From assembly GCA_002691465.1 (NCBI GenBank), contig NZHP01000022.1, forward strand, positions 27,613 through 91,612: a stretch of 64,000 nucleotides of DNA. The letters run 5' to 3'. Shown here piece by piece: positions 17,758-26,295 of this stretch. The translations under genes were made by a program, and so were the position numbers. The notes under the pieces were generated by a model. It was not told where the DNA came from, made no database searches, and saw nothing but the letters and a program-made list of their open reading frames with translations. Source of the stretch: Gammaproteobacteria bacterium. GTDB taxonomy: Bacteria > Pseudomonadota > Gammaproteobacteria > Steroidobacterales > UBA11654. Position 1 is the first letter of the stretch, and every line of letters begins with the position of its first letter.

Positions 17758-18159
17758 ATGTTCGAGGGATTGAATCTAAAGAAAGACTTGGTTGAATATG
17801 AAAGCCAACGCCTAAAAGAAAGAGTAAGAGAGTTAAATGATGACCAAAGAAGGCACTACTTTAATCTCTTAGAGCCTGCATTAAAAGACCATGATACATA
17901 TGCTGTTTTGAATTATTTGTTACTACCCGGGCTTCATCATTTTTATCTTGGTAAATTTTTTAGAGGATCTCTCAACTTGATTATTTTACTTACAGGGACC
18001 TCGCTGATTTTCTTTACAAAATATGTTTTTGTTGGAACGCTCATTATTTTTTTTATACTGATCGTGGAGCTTCTCGCGCTTTTCAGATCACAAGTGATAG
18101 TGATGAACCACAATAACCATTTATCAAAGGAAATCCTCAAGTCTATTTCAAAGATTTAG
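17758..18159 (+). CDS. TM2-like membrane protein
   Basis: Protein of 133 residues. The first 60 are charged and likely helical (SQRLKERVRELNDDQRRHY), followed by a TM2-type two-helix hairpin with the recognisable LLPGLHHFYLGKFFRGSLNLI turn, which corresponds to the G..H.FYLG motif of TM2 domains, and a second hydrophobic stretch to about residue 110. Function unknown. It starts 30 bases after the DUF4177 gene and its stop overlaps the 3' end of the minus-strand rluB by 4 bases. Confidence 0.72.
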   Translation: MFEGLNLKKDLVEYESQRLKERVRELNDDQRRHYFNLLEPALKDHDTYAVLNYLLLPGLHHFYLGKFFRGSLNLIILLTGTSLIFFTKYVFVGTLIIFFILIVELLALFRSQVIVMNHNNHLSKEILKSISKI

Positions 18160-18896
18160 CCTTCCATTCCAGTAAGTTTAATCACTCTCTCGACCGAGTT
18201 CTTTTCAAGGCATCGATATTGCCCTTTTTTGAGATCTTCCGGGAGTTCTATTGGACCGAATCCGATTCGTATAAGTCGACTGACTTGAAGAGATTCGGTC
18301 TCCCATAGTTTTCTCACTTCCCTATTTTTTCCAGAATGCAGACTCACTTTGAACCAGTTATTTTTTGCATTTGTTTTCTTTTTCATTGGGATTATTTCGT
18401 CAAAGCATGAGTCGTTCCCATTGATTTTAACTCCATTCAATAATTTTTTTATCTGAGATTTTTTTGGATTTCCGAATACTCGACATAGGTAATATCTTTT
18501 TATCGCTGAACTTGGATGGGACAATTTCTGAACCAAATCGCCATTATTTGAAAATATGAGCAATCCAGAGGTATTGACATCTAACCTGCCAACCATAATC
18601 CATTTGCCTTGAGTTCTTTCAGGGATTGATTCAAAAACACTTTTGTTGCTATCCGTGCCTTTTGATGAGCATATCTCACCGGTTGGTTTGTGATAAATCA
18701 AAATGTCTGTTTCGATTTCAAGATTTACTATTTCTTTTTTTGTATTGATGATGAGTACATCTCTGTCCTGAAGGACTGAATCGTTAGAAGCCCTTTTTCC
18801 ATTGATTGTAACCGCGTTATTCTCAATGAAATCTTTTGCTTTTCTGCGGGAACAATAACCGGCATTGGAGAGATATTTTTTAAGTTTGATTTTCAC
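18156..18896 (-). CDS. rluB: 23S rRNA pseudouridine synthase, RluB type
   Basis: Converts a uridine in 23S rRNA (U2605 in E. coli RluB) to pseudouridine. An S4-like RNA-binding domain opens the protein (LKKYLSNAGYCSRRKAKDFIENNAVTING) and the catalytic motif GRLDVNTSGLL gives Asp106. RluB/RsuA-type markers SHPSSAIKRYYLCRV and GKNREVRKLWE follow. The length of 246 residues is short for RluB, which often has a charged C-terminal tail that is missing here. RsuA is the main alternative. Confidence 0.87.
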   Translation of the reverse strand: MKIKLKKYLSNAGYCSRRKAKDFIENNAVTINGKRASNDSVLQDRDVLIINTKKEIVNLEIETDILIYHKPTGEICSSKGTDSNKSVFESIPERTQGKWIMVGRLDVNTSGLLIFSNNGDLVQKLSHPSSAIKRYYLCRVFGNPKKSQIKKLLNGVKINGNDSCFDEIIPMKKKTNAKNNWFKVSLHSGKNREVRKLWETESLQVSRLIRIGFGPIELPEDLKKGQYRCLEKNSVERVIKLTGMEG

Positions 18897-18962
18897 TCAT
18901 GCAATAAAAATTATTCTACAAACACTGAAGTAGATTACATGAAAAATCAATGATAAAATTCT

Positions 18963-18992
18963 AAAAAAACCCTCCGCTTGGAGGGTTTTTTT
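18963..18992 (-). terminator. Rho-independent terminator of the small secreted-protein gene
   Basis: A-rich tract, CCCTCC stem, GCTT loop, GGAGGG stem and T-tract form a symmetrical hairpin, so it can act in both directions. It lies just beyond the stop of the minus-strand gene that ends at 19010 and is the natural terminator for it. No plus-strand gene reads into it from nearby. Confidence 0.88.
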
Positions 18993-19009
18993 ATATTGAA
19001 AAGAATAGG

Positions 19010-19291
19010 TTAATTGCTTGCTCTTCTTTGAGAGGTAAACCCTTCCTTATCTGTGGTTGCTCTTACTGATTTGAGCACACTGCATTTGCCTTTCTTTGAA
19101 TCGATGCTGTAGGCGACTGCACCGTATTTGTCTGCAAGCTTTTTGCATTTATCAGTTGAAGTTGTATTTTTTACCTTTACGATTCTTCCATACATAGCAG
19201 TATCGGCTTCAATATCTGTCCAGTTATCTGCTGAAACAAATGCTGGCATGAGAAGTATTAGAGCAAGATTTAATCTTGTGAATATTTTCAT
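19010..19291 (-). CDS. Small secreted Cys-containing protein, possibly PAN/Apple-like
   Basis: A 93-residue protein with a clear signal peptide, MKIFTRLNLALILLMPAFVSA, followed by a short mature domain with two Cys in DKCKKLADKYGAVAYSIDSKKGKCSVLK. The spacing of the two Cys and the aromatic between them recall a minimal PAN/Apple fold, but the match is weak. I place the start at 19291, behind a strong AAGGAG, instead of the track start 19417. It stands alone with its own terminator, so it is an independently expressed transcription unit. Function unknown. Confidence 0.75.
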   Translation of the reverse strand: MKIFTRLNLALILLMPAFVSADNWTDIEADTAMYGRIVKVKNTTSTDKCKKLADKYGAVAYSIDSKKGKCSVLKSVRATTDKEGFTSQRRASN

Positions 19292-19552
19292 ATTTAGCTC
19301 CTTAATTAAGTTAGATTTTAGGGGTTGGTTTCTCCAAATATACTTCTGCTTCCAGCGCAATCTGGATTTAGAATTTCTATTTGGAGTATTGAGAGACTGT
19401 TTAGCTACTTGCTGCAAATTTCTCGATCATCATTATATACATTTTTTCCCATAATTTATTAAAGAATTATGAAGTTTTTGATCAATATTATGTATTCTGA
19501 TAGCAGTTGCAGTTTATTGTCGATCAAATCATAGCAGGGGAGGAAAATAACA

Positions 19553-20251
19553 ATGCATCAGGAGCCTTTTCAACTATTTGGTGTCCAGCATATTTTTACT
19601 TTGTTTGTGTGTTTTTCTCTGATTGTCCTCCTGCCTGTCTATTTTAAGGGAAAGTCATCGGAAGCTAAAAAGATGATGGGCGTTTCATTGTCTGCATTAA
19701 TTTTGGTACACACCTTTGATTCAGTCTTGAACACATTTACATTCAATCATGCTTGGCAAGAAGCCTTCCCATTGCACATGTGCGATTTATCAGCGCTTTG
19801 CATTGCTTATTACTTTATTTCAGGAGAAAAGATGTATTTCAATTGCGCCTATTTCTGGGGATTAGGTGGCGCATCAATGGCACTGTTAACGCCTGACGTT
19901 GATTTTGCTTTTCCTAGTGGAGTATTTTTCCCTTTTTTTTGGGGCCATACCTTGATCCTATTGGCGGTATTTTATGCCATTATTGCACTCAAAGAACGAC
20001 CCTTTTTCAAAGATGTTCATAGGGTGATCAGAATAAGCATAATCGCCATGGTAATAATCTATTTCATTAATCTTTTGCTGGGTGAGGGTTCAAACTTCTG
20101 GTATCTCATGGATAAACCGGACGGAGATTCTGTGATGAATTTCTTTCCCGATCCCCCTTTTCATATGACTGTGGTGATTCCGATAGCGATAGCAATTTTT
20201 TATCTGCTTTATATCCCATTTTGGATAAAGGATATGGTTTCAAAAGATTGA
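19553..20251 (+). CDS. YwaF-like (TIGR02206) integral membrane protein, copy 2
   Basis: Paralogue of the gene at 16307, 232 residues and about seven transmembrane segments, with nearly the same diagnostic stretches: WQEAFPLHMCDLS, FNCAYFWG, ASMALLTP, KERPFFKD, LLGEGSNFWYLMDKPDGD and NFFPDPPFH. A strong ribosome-binding site, GGGGAGG, precedes ATG 19553. The upstream 261-base gap, shared with the divergent small secreted-protein gene, holds no other gene I can support. Function unknown; the duplicate suggests two related substrates or conditions. Confidence 0.85.
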   Translation: MHQEPFQLFGVQHIFTLFVCFSLIVLLPVYFKGKSSEAKKMMGVSLSALILVHTFDSVLNTFTFNHAWQEAFPLHMCDLSALCIAYYFISGEKMYFNCAYFWGLGGASMALLTPDVDFAFPSGVFFPFFWGHTLILLAVFYAIIALKERPFFKDVHRVIRISIIAMVIIYFINLLLGEGSNFWYLMDKPDGDSVMNFFPDPPFHMTVVIPIAIAIFYLLYIPFWIKDMVSKD

Positions 20252-20299
20252 TATCTTATTTGTCTGCTAGAATAATATTCAGAGATTGAGAGAAAAATA

Positions 20300-21115
20300 A
20301 TGAACATTAAGCCATTAAATGTTTTAGGTGCTGAGGTCAGCAATGTTGACCTTAAAGCATTGTCTGGCAGGAATTCTGTTCAAGAGATTCAAGATGCAAT
20401 TGATAAATACAAGGTCCTTTTTTTCAGGGATCAGAATCTTGATGGCGATGAGTTAACTAACCTTGCAAAAGAGTTTGGTCCTCCTTTTGTGCAGCCAGCA
20501 TTATCAGAGAAATATCAAGACCTATTGGTGATTGAAACAAACAGCGAGAAACCTCCTTATCTCAATACTTTTCATCAAGACATGACAGGATTAGAGGAGC
20601 CTCCGGCACTTTTCTTTCTTGAAGGGGTGATTATTCCGGATAGTGGAGGCGACACCATATGGTCTTGCAATGAAACCGCATACGAGTCCTTGTCAACTTC
20701 GATGAAAGAATTCCTTAATACTTTAAATTGCAAACACAGTCTGCTCTATTACTATGAGCCAATCTTTTCTAAATGGGAACATGGCCAAGAAAAGAAATTA
20801 GAATTTCAAAAGGATTTTCCACCCATATCTCATCCGCTTGTAAGAACGCACCCGCATACGGGCAAGAAATGTCTTTTTGTAAACAAGTTTTTTACAGAAT
20901 CTGTTGAAGGTCTAAAAGAGGATGAAAGCAAAGCATTATTGAGTTTTTTATACGGTGTAATTGAGAAACCTGAGTTTTGTGTGAGGCTTAAATGGGAGTC
21001 TGGAACAATCGCCGTTTGGGATAATCGATGCACTTCACACTATGCTGTTGCAGATTATTATCCAGAAACAAGACGATTGCAAAGAGCTGCAGTTGCTGGT
21101 GAAAAAGTATCTTAG
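20300..21115 (+). CDS. TauD/TfdA-family 2-oxoglutarate-dependent dioxygenase
   Basis: Fe(II)/2-oxoglutarate oxygenase of 271 residues. The metal triad is visible as HQD (H92, D94) and the distal His in TSHYAVADY (H247), with a 2-oxoglutarate-binding Arg in RRLQRAAV (about R262). The N-terminus has the TauD pattern PLNVLGAEVSNVDL. Family members attack taurine, aryloxyalkanoates, alkyl sulfates and other compounds; the substrate here cannot be told. The gene converges on the photolyase operon, its stop overlapping the DUF2256 stop by 4 bases. Confidence 0.88.
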   Translation: MNIKPLNVLGAEVSNVDLKALSGRNSVQEIQDAIDKYKVLFFRDQNLDGDELTNLAKEFGPPFVQPALSEKYQDLLVIETNSEKPPYLNTFHQDMTGLEEPPALFFLEGVIIPDSGGDTIWSCNETAYESLSTSMKEFLNTLNCKHSLLYYYEPIFSKWEHGQEKKLEFQKDFPPISHPLVRTHPHTGKKCLFVNKFFTESVEGLKEDESKALLSFLYGVIEKPEFCVRLKWESGTIAVWDNRCTSHYAVADYYPETRRLQRAAVAGEKVS

Positions 21116-21264
21116 GATACCTTTCTGTAGCGTGAATTCTTACTACTACTGCATCTTTTTGAACAGTATTTAACATCGTCCCAAACTGACACCCACTTTT
21201 TTCTCCAATTAAATGACCTATTGCAAACTGGGCAGACCTTTCTGGGGAGATTAGATTTTTTCAT
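21112..21264 (-). CDS. DUF2256 zinc-ribbon-like microprotein
   Basis: A 50-residue gene too short for the ORF track. It reads MKKSNLPRKVCPVCNRSFNW...DDVKYCSKRC, with a Cys4 arrangement (C11, C14, C34, C38) and the RSFNWRKKW segment typical of DUF2256. Its ATG overlaps the stop of the upstream FeS-type photolyase gene as ATGA, so translation is coupled. DUF2256 genes are known neighbours of cryptochrome/photolyase genes, which the context here repeats. Its biochemical role is unknown; a metal-binding helper is inference. Confidence 0.9.
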   Translation of the reverse strand: MKKSNLPRKVCPVCNRSFNWRKKWVSVWDDVKYCSKRCSSSKNSRYRKVS

Positions 21265-22787
21265 GATTCAATGCTCTTGAAAAAATTCAGTGCACTTTCA
21301 TTTATGGAATCCAATTGGGCATCAGGCATATTGTTTAAATTTCTATATGCAAGTCCAAGCCTCGGATTTGAGGATAGACGTTCTCTATTCTTGTCTAAGA
21401 AGTTCCAATATAGATAGTTAAAAGGACATGCCTCGATTCCTATTTTTTCTTTCACATCGAAGCGACAATCTTTGCAGTAATCTGACATTCTATTAATGTA
21501 AGCACCAGAAGATGCATAAGGCTTTGATGCCATGATTCCTCCATCTGCAAATAGTGCCATTCCTGAAACATTTGGCAGCTCAACCCATTCGTATGCATCT
21601 GCATATACGGAGAGAAACCATTCATTTAGCTCTCCCGGTCTTATGCCGGCAAGGAGGGCAAAATTACCGAGTACCATTAATCTCTGTATGTGATGTGCGT
21701 ATGCATTATCTCTCGTATTCTCTATGCTAATCTTTAAGCAATTCATTTTTGTTTTTGCGTCCCAATAAAAAGAGGGGAGCGGAACTTCAGCAGCAAGCTC
21801 ATTCAGATCTCGATAATCTGGCATTTTAAGCCAATAAACCCCTCTAACGTATTCTCTCCAACCAAGTATTTGTCTGATGAATCCCTCAACAGAATTGATC
21901 GGTGCTTTTGATTCATAAAAGACCTTTTCTGCGAGTTCAATGCATTCTTCGGGTTGGAGCAAACCGTTGTTTAGGTACATGCTCAAATGGCTATGAAATA
22001 ACCAAGGATCTCTAGAGGTCATTGCATCCTGATAATCTCCAAAATTAACCAGTCTTTCTTCAATGAAGCGATTCAATGCTTCAAGGGCATCATCTCTTGT
22101 CACAGCAAACACAAAGTTATCCGTGCTTCCAAAATGATCTGAGAACTCACGATTTACAAGATTAATTACATCTCGAGTTTCTTTGTCGATGATGCAAGTA
22201 TAGGTTTTAGGGATCGAAATCTTCTTTGCTATTGGTTTTCTATTTTTTTTGTCAAAATTCCAAGCGCCACCTTCGGGATGATCACCGTTCATCAAAACAT
22301 TATGTTTTCTTCTCAACATCCGATAAAAGAATTCCAGCCTCAACTCTTTTCTTCCCTCTGCCCATGCCTCAAACTCATCGATCCCACAGAAGAAAAGGTC
22401 GTTTTTTCTGATTTCAACATCTGTCTCAATGGTCTTCTGCCAATGTTGAATGGATTCCATCTCATCGTATGTCGAAGGTTCCGTAACAATGACTTTATCG
22501 ATGCCTTTATTATCAATGAGCTTCATGATTTCTGATGTGTAACTATTTTCATTATCTGGGTTATCCAGTTTGAGGTAGTTTATTTTGAAACCCAATCTAT
22601 CCAGCTCCATACCAAAGTGCCTCATGCACGCTATTTGGTAGACGATTTTCTTTTTATGATGATTGATATCACTGAAGTTTCTATTCAATTCACAGATCAG
22701 TATCTCATCAAGATCTTTGTCGAAATCATTCAATGAGGCAATCTCTTGGTTTAATTGATCCGCAAGGATTACACAGAGATTTCTCAT
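21261..22787 (-). CDS. Cryptochrome/photolyase-family protein, FeS-BCP (PhrB-like (6-4)) type
   Basis: Protein of 508 residues from the deoxyribodipyrimidine-photolyase-related group that carries a 4Fe-4S cluster. The N-terminal part (VILADQLN...) is the antenna-type domain, and the C-terminal half contains the FAD cavity with HHIQRLMVLGNFALLAG. Likely cluster ligands are the Cys in TKMNCLKIS, the pair in YCKDC and the one in EACPFNYLYWNF. Homologues repair (6-4) photoproducts or act as photosensors; repair is favoured by the CPD photolyase directly upstream. It overlaps both neighbours by ATGA. Confidence 0.9.
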   Translation of the reverse strand: MRNLCVILADQLNQEIASLNDFDKDLDEILICELNRNFSDINHHKKKIVYQIACMRHFGMELDRLGFKINYLKLDNPDNENSYTSEIMKLIDNKGIDKVIVTEPSTYDEMESIQHWQKTIETDVEIRKNDLFFCGIDEFEAWAEGRKELRLEFFYRMLRRKHNVLMNGDHPEGGAWNFDKKNRKPIAKKISIPKTYTCIIDKETRDVINLVNREFSDHFGSTDNFVFAVTRDDALEALNRFIEERLVNFGDYQDAMTSRDPWLFHSHLSMYLNNGLLQPEECIELAEKVFYESKAPINSVEGFIRQILGWREYVRGVYWLKMPDYRDLNELAAEVPLPSFYWDAKTKMNCLKISIENTRDNAYAHHIQRLMVLGNFALLAGIRPGELNEWFLSVYADAYEWVELPNVSGMALFADGGIMASKPYASSGAYINRMSDYCKDCRFDVKEKIGIEACPFNYLYWNFLDKNRERLSSNPRLGLAYRNLNNMPDAQLDSINESALNFFKSIES

Positions 22788-24178
22788 TTTTTCTTTTTTA
22801 TCTGGTCAAACGAAGCCAATGCATTCTCTCTGGATGATTTGAGTTCAACGATTGGATGAGGATAATTTTCACCGAGTTTGACTCCTGCATCAGCTAATAA
22901 TTCTTTGGGCGCTTCCCATGGATTGAATAAATATTTGTCAGGCATTTTGGAAAGTTGAGGCAAGTATTTTTTGGTGTATTCACCGTCTTTGTCAAAATCT
23001 TGACCCTGTTTTACTGGATTAAAAATTCTGAAGTAGGGCGCTGCATCAGCTCCGGTTCCGGCCACCCATTGCCAACTCGCAGTGTTATTAGCAAGATCAG
23101 CATCAACTAAGCATTCGTTGAACCAATCCCTCCCATAACTCCAATGCGTAAGCAGATTTTTCACAAGAAATGATCCGACAATCATTCTCACCCTATTGTG
23201 CATGTAACCCGTTTCCCACAACTCTTTCATCCCGGCATCAACAATTGGATAGCCAGTTTCACCAAGCTTCCATGATTGAATGAAATCTGCATTATTCTCC
23301 CAAGGGAAAGCATCAAAATTACTGTTTAGGTTCTCTTTTAGCATGAATGAGAAATGATGGATTAAATAATGAGAAAACTCTCTCCAACCAAGTTCACTGC
23401 AAAAGTGATCAATATTTTTGTCATCGCCCATTGCTCTTGTTTTGAACCATATCTGATTGGGTGAGAGCTCTCCAAAATGAAGATGAGGAGAAAGTCTAGA
23501 TACAAAACTTTTCGCAGGGTAGTTTCTTCCTTCTTTATAATTTTGGATTCCATTCTCCAGGAAATCATCCAATCTCTTCATTGCGGTGTCTTCGCCCATC
23601 TCCCATTTTGATTCGATTTTCTTTTTCCATGGGTGAACAGGCAAGAGATTAAGTTCATCAAGAGACGTCTGATCTTGGGCACTGATAAAATTAAGTTTGG
23701 CTTTAGACAATGGTTCTCTTGGTGTTTTACCAGCCTTAATGCATCCCTTTCTATAAAATGGAGTAAATACTTTGTAAGGTGTTCCATCGTCTTTGAGAAT
23801 CGATTCTGGTTCCCACAGTAGCGATCCATTAAAAATATGATAATCAATCTCAAGTGACTTAATTAAATCATTGTCTTTTGATCGCTTTTTGGGTTCGAAG
23901 ACTCTATTCCAGTAGATGGCATCTATTTGCTCTGAATCAATTAGTTTCCTTATTTCATTTATTGAATCGCCCTGAATGAAGTGTAATTTGCCTTCAAGAG
24001 ATTCATTTAGCTGATTGAGTGAATGATGAAGCCATAGTTTTGATGCCTGTCCCATATCCTTTAAATCCTCTGAATCTAGGATATAAACAGGAAGCACATC
24101 ATTCTCTGATGCAGCAATAAGGGCTGGGTTGTCGGTCAGCCTCAAATCATTTCTAAACCAGTGTAGCGATCTCATCAT
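22784..24178 (-). CDS. phrB: Deoxyribodipyrimidine (CPD) photolyase
   Basis: Light-driven repair of cyclobutane pyrimidine dimers using FAD. The N-terminal alpha/beta antenna domain starts LHWFRNDLRLTDNPAL, and the C-terminal FAD-binding helical domain has ELGWREFSHYLIHHF, YMHNRVRMIVGSFLVKNLL, NTASWQWVAGTGADAAPYFRIFNPVKQGQDFD. Length 464 fits class I enzymes. It is the first gene of a three-gene minus-strand operon, followed by an FeS-type photolyase and DUF2256. The 117-base gap to the divergent carboxyltransferase gene shows no LexA box that I can recognise. Confidence 0.94.
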   Translation of the reverse strand: MMRSLHWFRNDLRLTDNPALIAASENDVLPVYILDSEDLKDMGQASKLWLHHSLNQLNESLEGKLHFIQGDSINEIRKLIDSEQIDAIYWNRVFEPKKRSKDNDLIKSLEIDYHIFNGSLLWEPESILKDDGTPYKVFTPFYRKGCIKAGKTPREPLSKAKLNFISAQDQTSLDELNLLPVHPWKKKIESKWEMGEDTAMKRLDDFLENGIQNYKEGRNYPAKSFVSRLSPHLHFGELSPNQIWFKTRAMGDDKNIDHFCSELGWREFSHYLIHHFSFMLKENLNSNFDAFPWENNADFIQSWKLGETGYPIVDAGMKELWETGYMHNRVRMIVGSFLVKNLLTHWSYGRDWFNECLVDADLANNTASWQWVAGTGADAAPYFRIFNPVKQGQDFDKDGEYTKKYLPQLSKMPDKYLFNPWEAPKELLADAGVKLGENYPHPIVELKSSRENALASFDQIKKKK

Positions 24179-24295
24179 TTGAACTAAATTTACAAATCTT
24201 TCGTGGTATTCGTATCGTTTTATAGTTGTGTTTCAAATTTTTTAACAATTTACATCCATGAATACATAATTGTAAGATGACTCACTCTTAATCAA

Positions 24296-25834
24296 ATGCC
24301 TATGAGTAAAAACAACGAATTTAATAATTTCTTATCTCGACTTGAGAAGCTAAGTGATGAACATCGAAAAGAGGCTACTTCAAAGAGACATCAATCTGGA
24401 AATAGAACTGCTAGGGAAAATCTTCATCATTTAATTGAAGAAGACAGCTTTGTTGAATTCGGCGCTTTTGCTGTTGCGGCTCAGAGATCAAGAAAGGAAT
24501 ACGATGCTTTACAAACAGAAACGTCTGCTGATGGAGTCATAACTGGATTTTGTGAAATTAATTCAAATGAAATCGGCACAGAAAATTCCCATGCAGCTGC
24601 CATTATCTATGATTATTCAGTTCTTGCTGGAACGCAGGGTTACTTTCACCATCAGAAACTTGATCGAATCATAGACAAGGCAAAAAAATATGGTTTGCCC
24701 GTGGTAATTTTCACCGAAGGAGGAGGAGGCAGACCCGGAGATGTCGATGTCAACACACAGATAGCAGGACTGAATGTGGCAACTTTTTCAAAGTGGGCAA
24801 GTTTGACAGGCTCTTCTCTGAGAATCGCAGTTAGCAATGGGTATTGCTTTGCTGGCAATGCCGCATTATTTGGAACTGCCGATTTTAGAATAGCCACTGA
24901 AAATTCATGGATTGGAATGGCTGGTCCCGCAATGATCGAAGGCGGAGGTCTGGGTAAATATGAGCCAACAGATATTGGACCCTCTTCGATGCATGAAATG
25001 AATGGCACCATCGATTTTTTAGCTAAAGATGAAAAGGAAGCAACCGATGTTGCCAAAAAATTACTGTCTTATTTTCAAGGAAAAAAGGAGTCCTTTGAAA
25101 CATCTGAGCAAAATCGATTGAGAGAATTGATTCCCGAGGATAGAAAATGGGGTTACCCAATCAGAGACATTATAGAAGTAATTTGCGACCAAGGATCCTT
25201 CTTGGAACTGAGAAGAAATTTTGGCAGAAGCGTTGTGACTGGATTTTTTAGATTGGAAGGAAAGCCTTTTGGAATCTTAGCAAACGATTGCCAGCAATTG
25301 GGTGGTGCTATCGATGCGATGTCAGCAGAGAAGGCATCAGAATTTTTGACATTGTGCGATGAACACAATATCCCAATTGTTTCTATGGTCGATACACCTG
25401 GATTCATGGTGGGCCCTGAGAGTGAAGAAGAATCTGCAGTCACTAGGATGAGCAAACTCTTTAAAACGGGAGCCAAATTGTCTGTGCCCCTGGTAGCTAT
25501 TTACCTCAGAAAAGCATATGGCTTAGGAGCAATGGCGATGGTAGGGGGTAGTTTTCATGAGCCAATCTACTCTGCTTCATGGCCAACAGGTGAGTTTGGT
25601 GGGATGGGATTGGAAGGCGCAGTTCATCTTGGTTTTAAAAGAGAGCTTGCAGCAGTTAAGGACTCAAAAGAACGCGAACTTCTATTTGATCAACTGGTTG
25701 CATCTGCATACGAAAAAGGAAAAGCAATTGAAGCGGCAGCACACTTAGAGATCGATGCCGTGATAGATCCAGCAGACACAAGAAAAATAATTCTAAAAGC
25801 ATGTAATAATTATAAAAAAGGAAACAATACTTAA
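24296..25834 (+). CDS. Acyl-CoA carboxylase carboxyltransferase (beta-type) subunit
   Basis: Carboxyltransferase of the propionyl-/methylcrotonyl-CoA carboxylase type, 512 residues, with two crotonase-like halves. Visible are HLIEEDSFVEFG, the acyl-CoA region FTEGGGGRPGD and AGPAMIEGGGLG in the N half, and the biotin-side region VDTPGFMVGPESEEESAV and YLRKAYGLGAMAM in the C half. The alpha subunit with biotin carboxylase and biotin carrier is not in the window, so the acyl substrate is open. ATG 24296 and ATG 24302 are both possible. The following gene starts on its stop codon. Confidence 0.88.
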   Translation: MPMSKNNEFNNFLSRLEKLSDEHRKEATSKRHQSGNRTARENLHHLIEEDSFVEFGAFAVAAQRSRKEYDALQTETSADGVITGFCEINSNEIGTENSHAAAIIYDYSVLAGTQGYFHHQKLDRIIDKAKKYGLPVVIFTEGGGGRPGDVDVNTQIAGLNVATFSKWASLTGSSLRIAVSNGYCFAGNAALFGTADFRIATENSWIGMAGPAMIEGGGLGKYEPTDIGPSSMHEMNGTIDFLAKDEKEATDVAKKLLSYFQGKKESFETSEQNRLRELIPEDRKWGYPIRDIIEVICDQGSFLELRRNFGRSVVTGFFRLEGKPFGILANDCQQLGGAIDAMSAEKASEFLTLCDEHNIPIVSMVDTPGFMVGPESEEESAVTRMSKLFKTGAKLSVPLVAIYLRKAYGLGAMAMVGGSFHEPIYSASWPTGEFGGMGLEGAVHLGFKRELAAVKDSKERELLFDQLVASAYEKGKAIEAAAHLEIDAVIDPADTRKIILKACNNYKKGNNT

Positions 25835-26277
25835 TGAGTTCGAATCAAATAGAGCATTTTTTAAATTCTTGGAAAGATGGCGTCATAGAGATAGGAAGAA
25901 TCCATCTTGAAGGGGGAGATTATGAAAAATCTGCTGAACTTTTTGTATCAACACATTATGCCTTTGATAGCGAAGAGGTCCTATTTAAGCCTACCTTCAC
26001 TAAAGAAGTCATATTCAGAAATTCAAAAGACTTAGCGTTGTCCTATTTTATCGGTGGTGAAGTTGCCGAAGACAAAGGTTTCGCCCTAAAGCCATGGGAA
26101 GAAATCAGATTGGAGGAGCTTAGCATCATTGAGCAAGATAATTTAATGGTTGCAATGGGTACATTAAATTTTAAACCCCTCAACCTCGAAGAAAATACCT
26201 TGATAGCTTTTACATTCTTGCTGATTGATACGGATGACTCTCTTAAAATAAAAGTACACCATTCTTCGCCCATTTGA
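25834..26277 (+). CDS. NTF2-like (SnoaL-type) hypothetical protein
   Basis: Cytosolic protein of 147 residues whose pattern suits an NTF2-like cone fold: an N-terminal helix pair (HFLNSWKDGVIEIGRIHLEGGDYEKSAELFVSTHYAF), then alternating strands ending in the sheet LKIKVHHSSPI, a stretch typical of a group of NTF2-like proteins sometimes mis-named as cyclohydrolases. No catalytic residues can be assigned. The ATG overlaps the TAA of the carboxyltransferase by one base, so it is translationally coupled; a role with that enzyme is possible but unproven. Confidence 0.6.
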   Translation: MSSNQIEHFLNSWKDGVIEIGRIHLEGGDYEKSAELFVSTHYAFDSEEVLFKPTFTKEVIFRNSKDLALSYFIGGEVAEDKGFALKPWEEIRLEELSIIEQDNLMVAMGTLNFKPLNLEENTLIAFTFLLIDTDDSLKIKVHHSSPI

Positions 26278-26295
26278 TTAATCGCTGATTTCGCT

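Noticed and set aside
19469-19534. Short plus-strand ORF MKFLINIMYS... of 21 aa before the second YwaF-like gene
   Set aside because: No ribosome-binding site and no sequence character; the region more likely holds the promoter of the gene at 19553.
24245-24273. ACAATT...AATTGT inverted repeat between phrB and the carboxyltransferase gene
   Set aside because: Only six bases per arm with a 17-base spacer in AT-rich DNA; no match to LexA or other known boxes.
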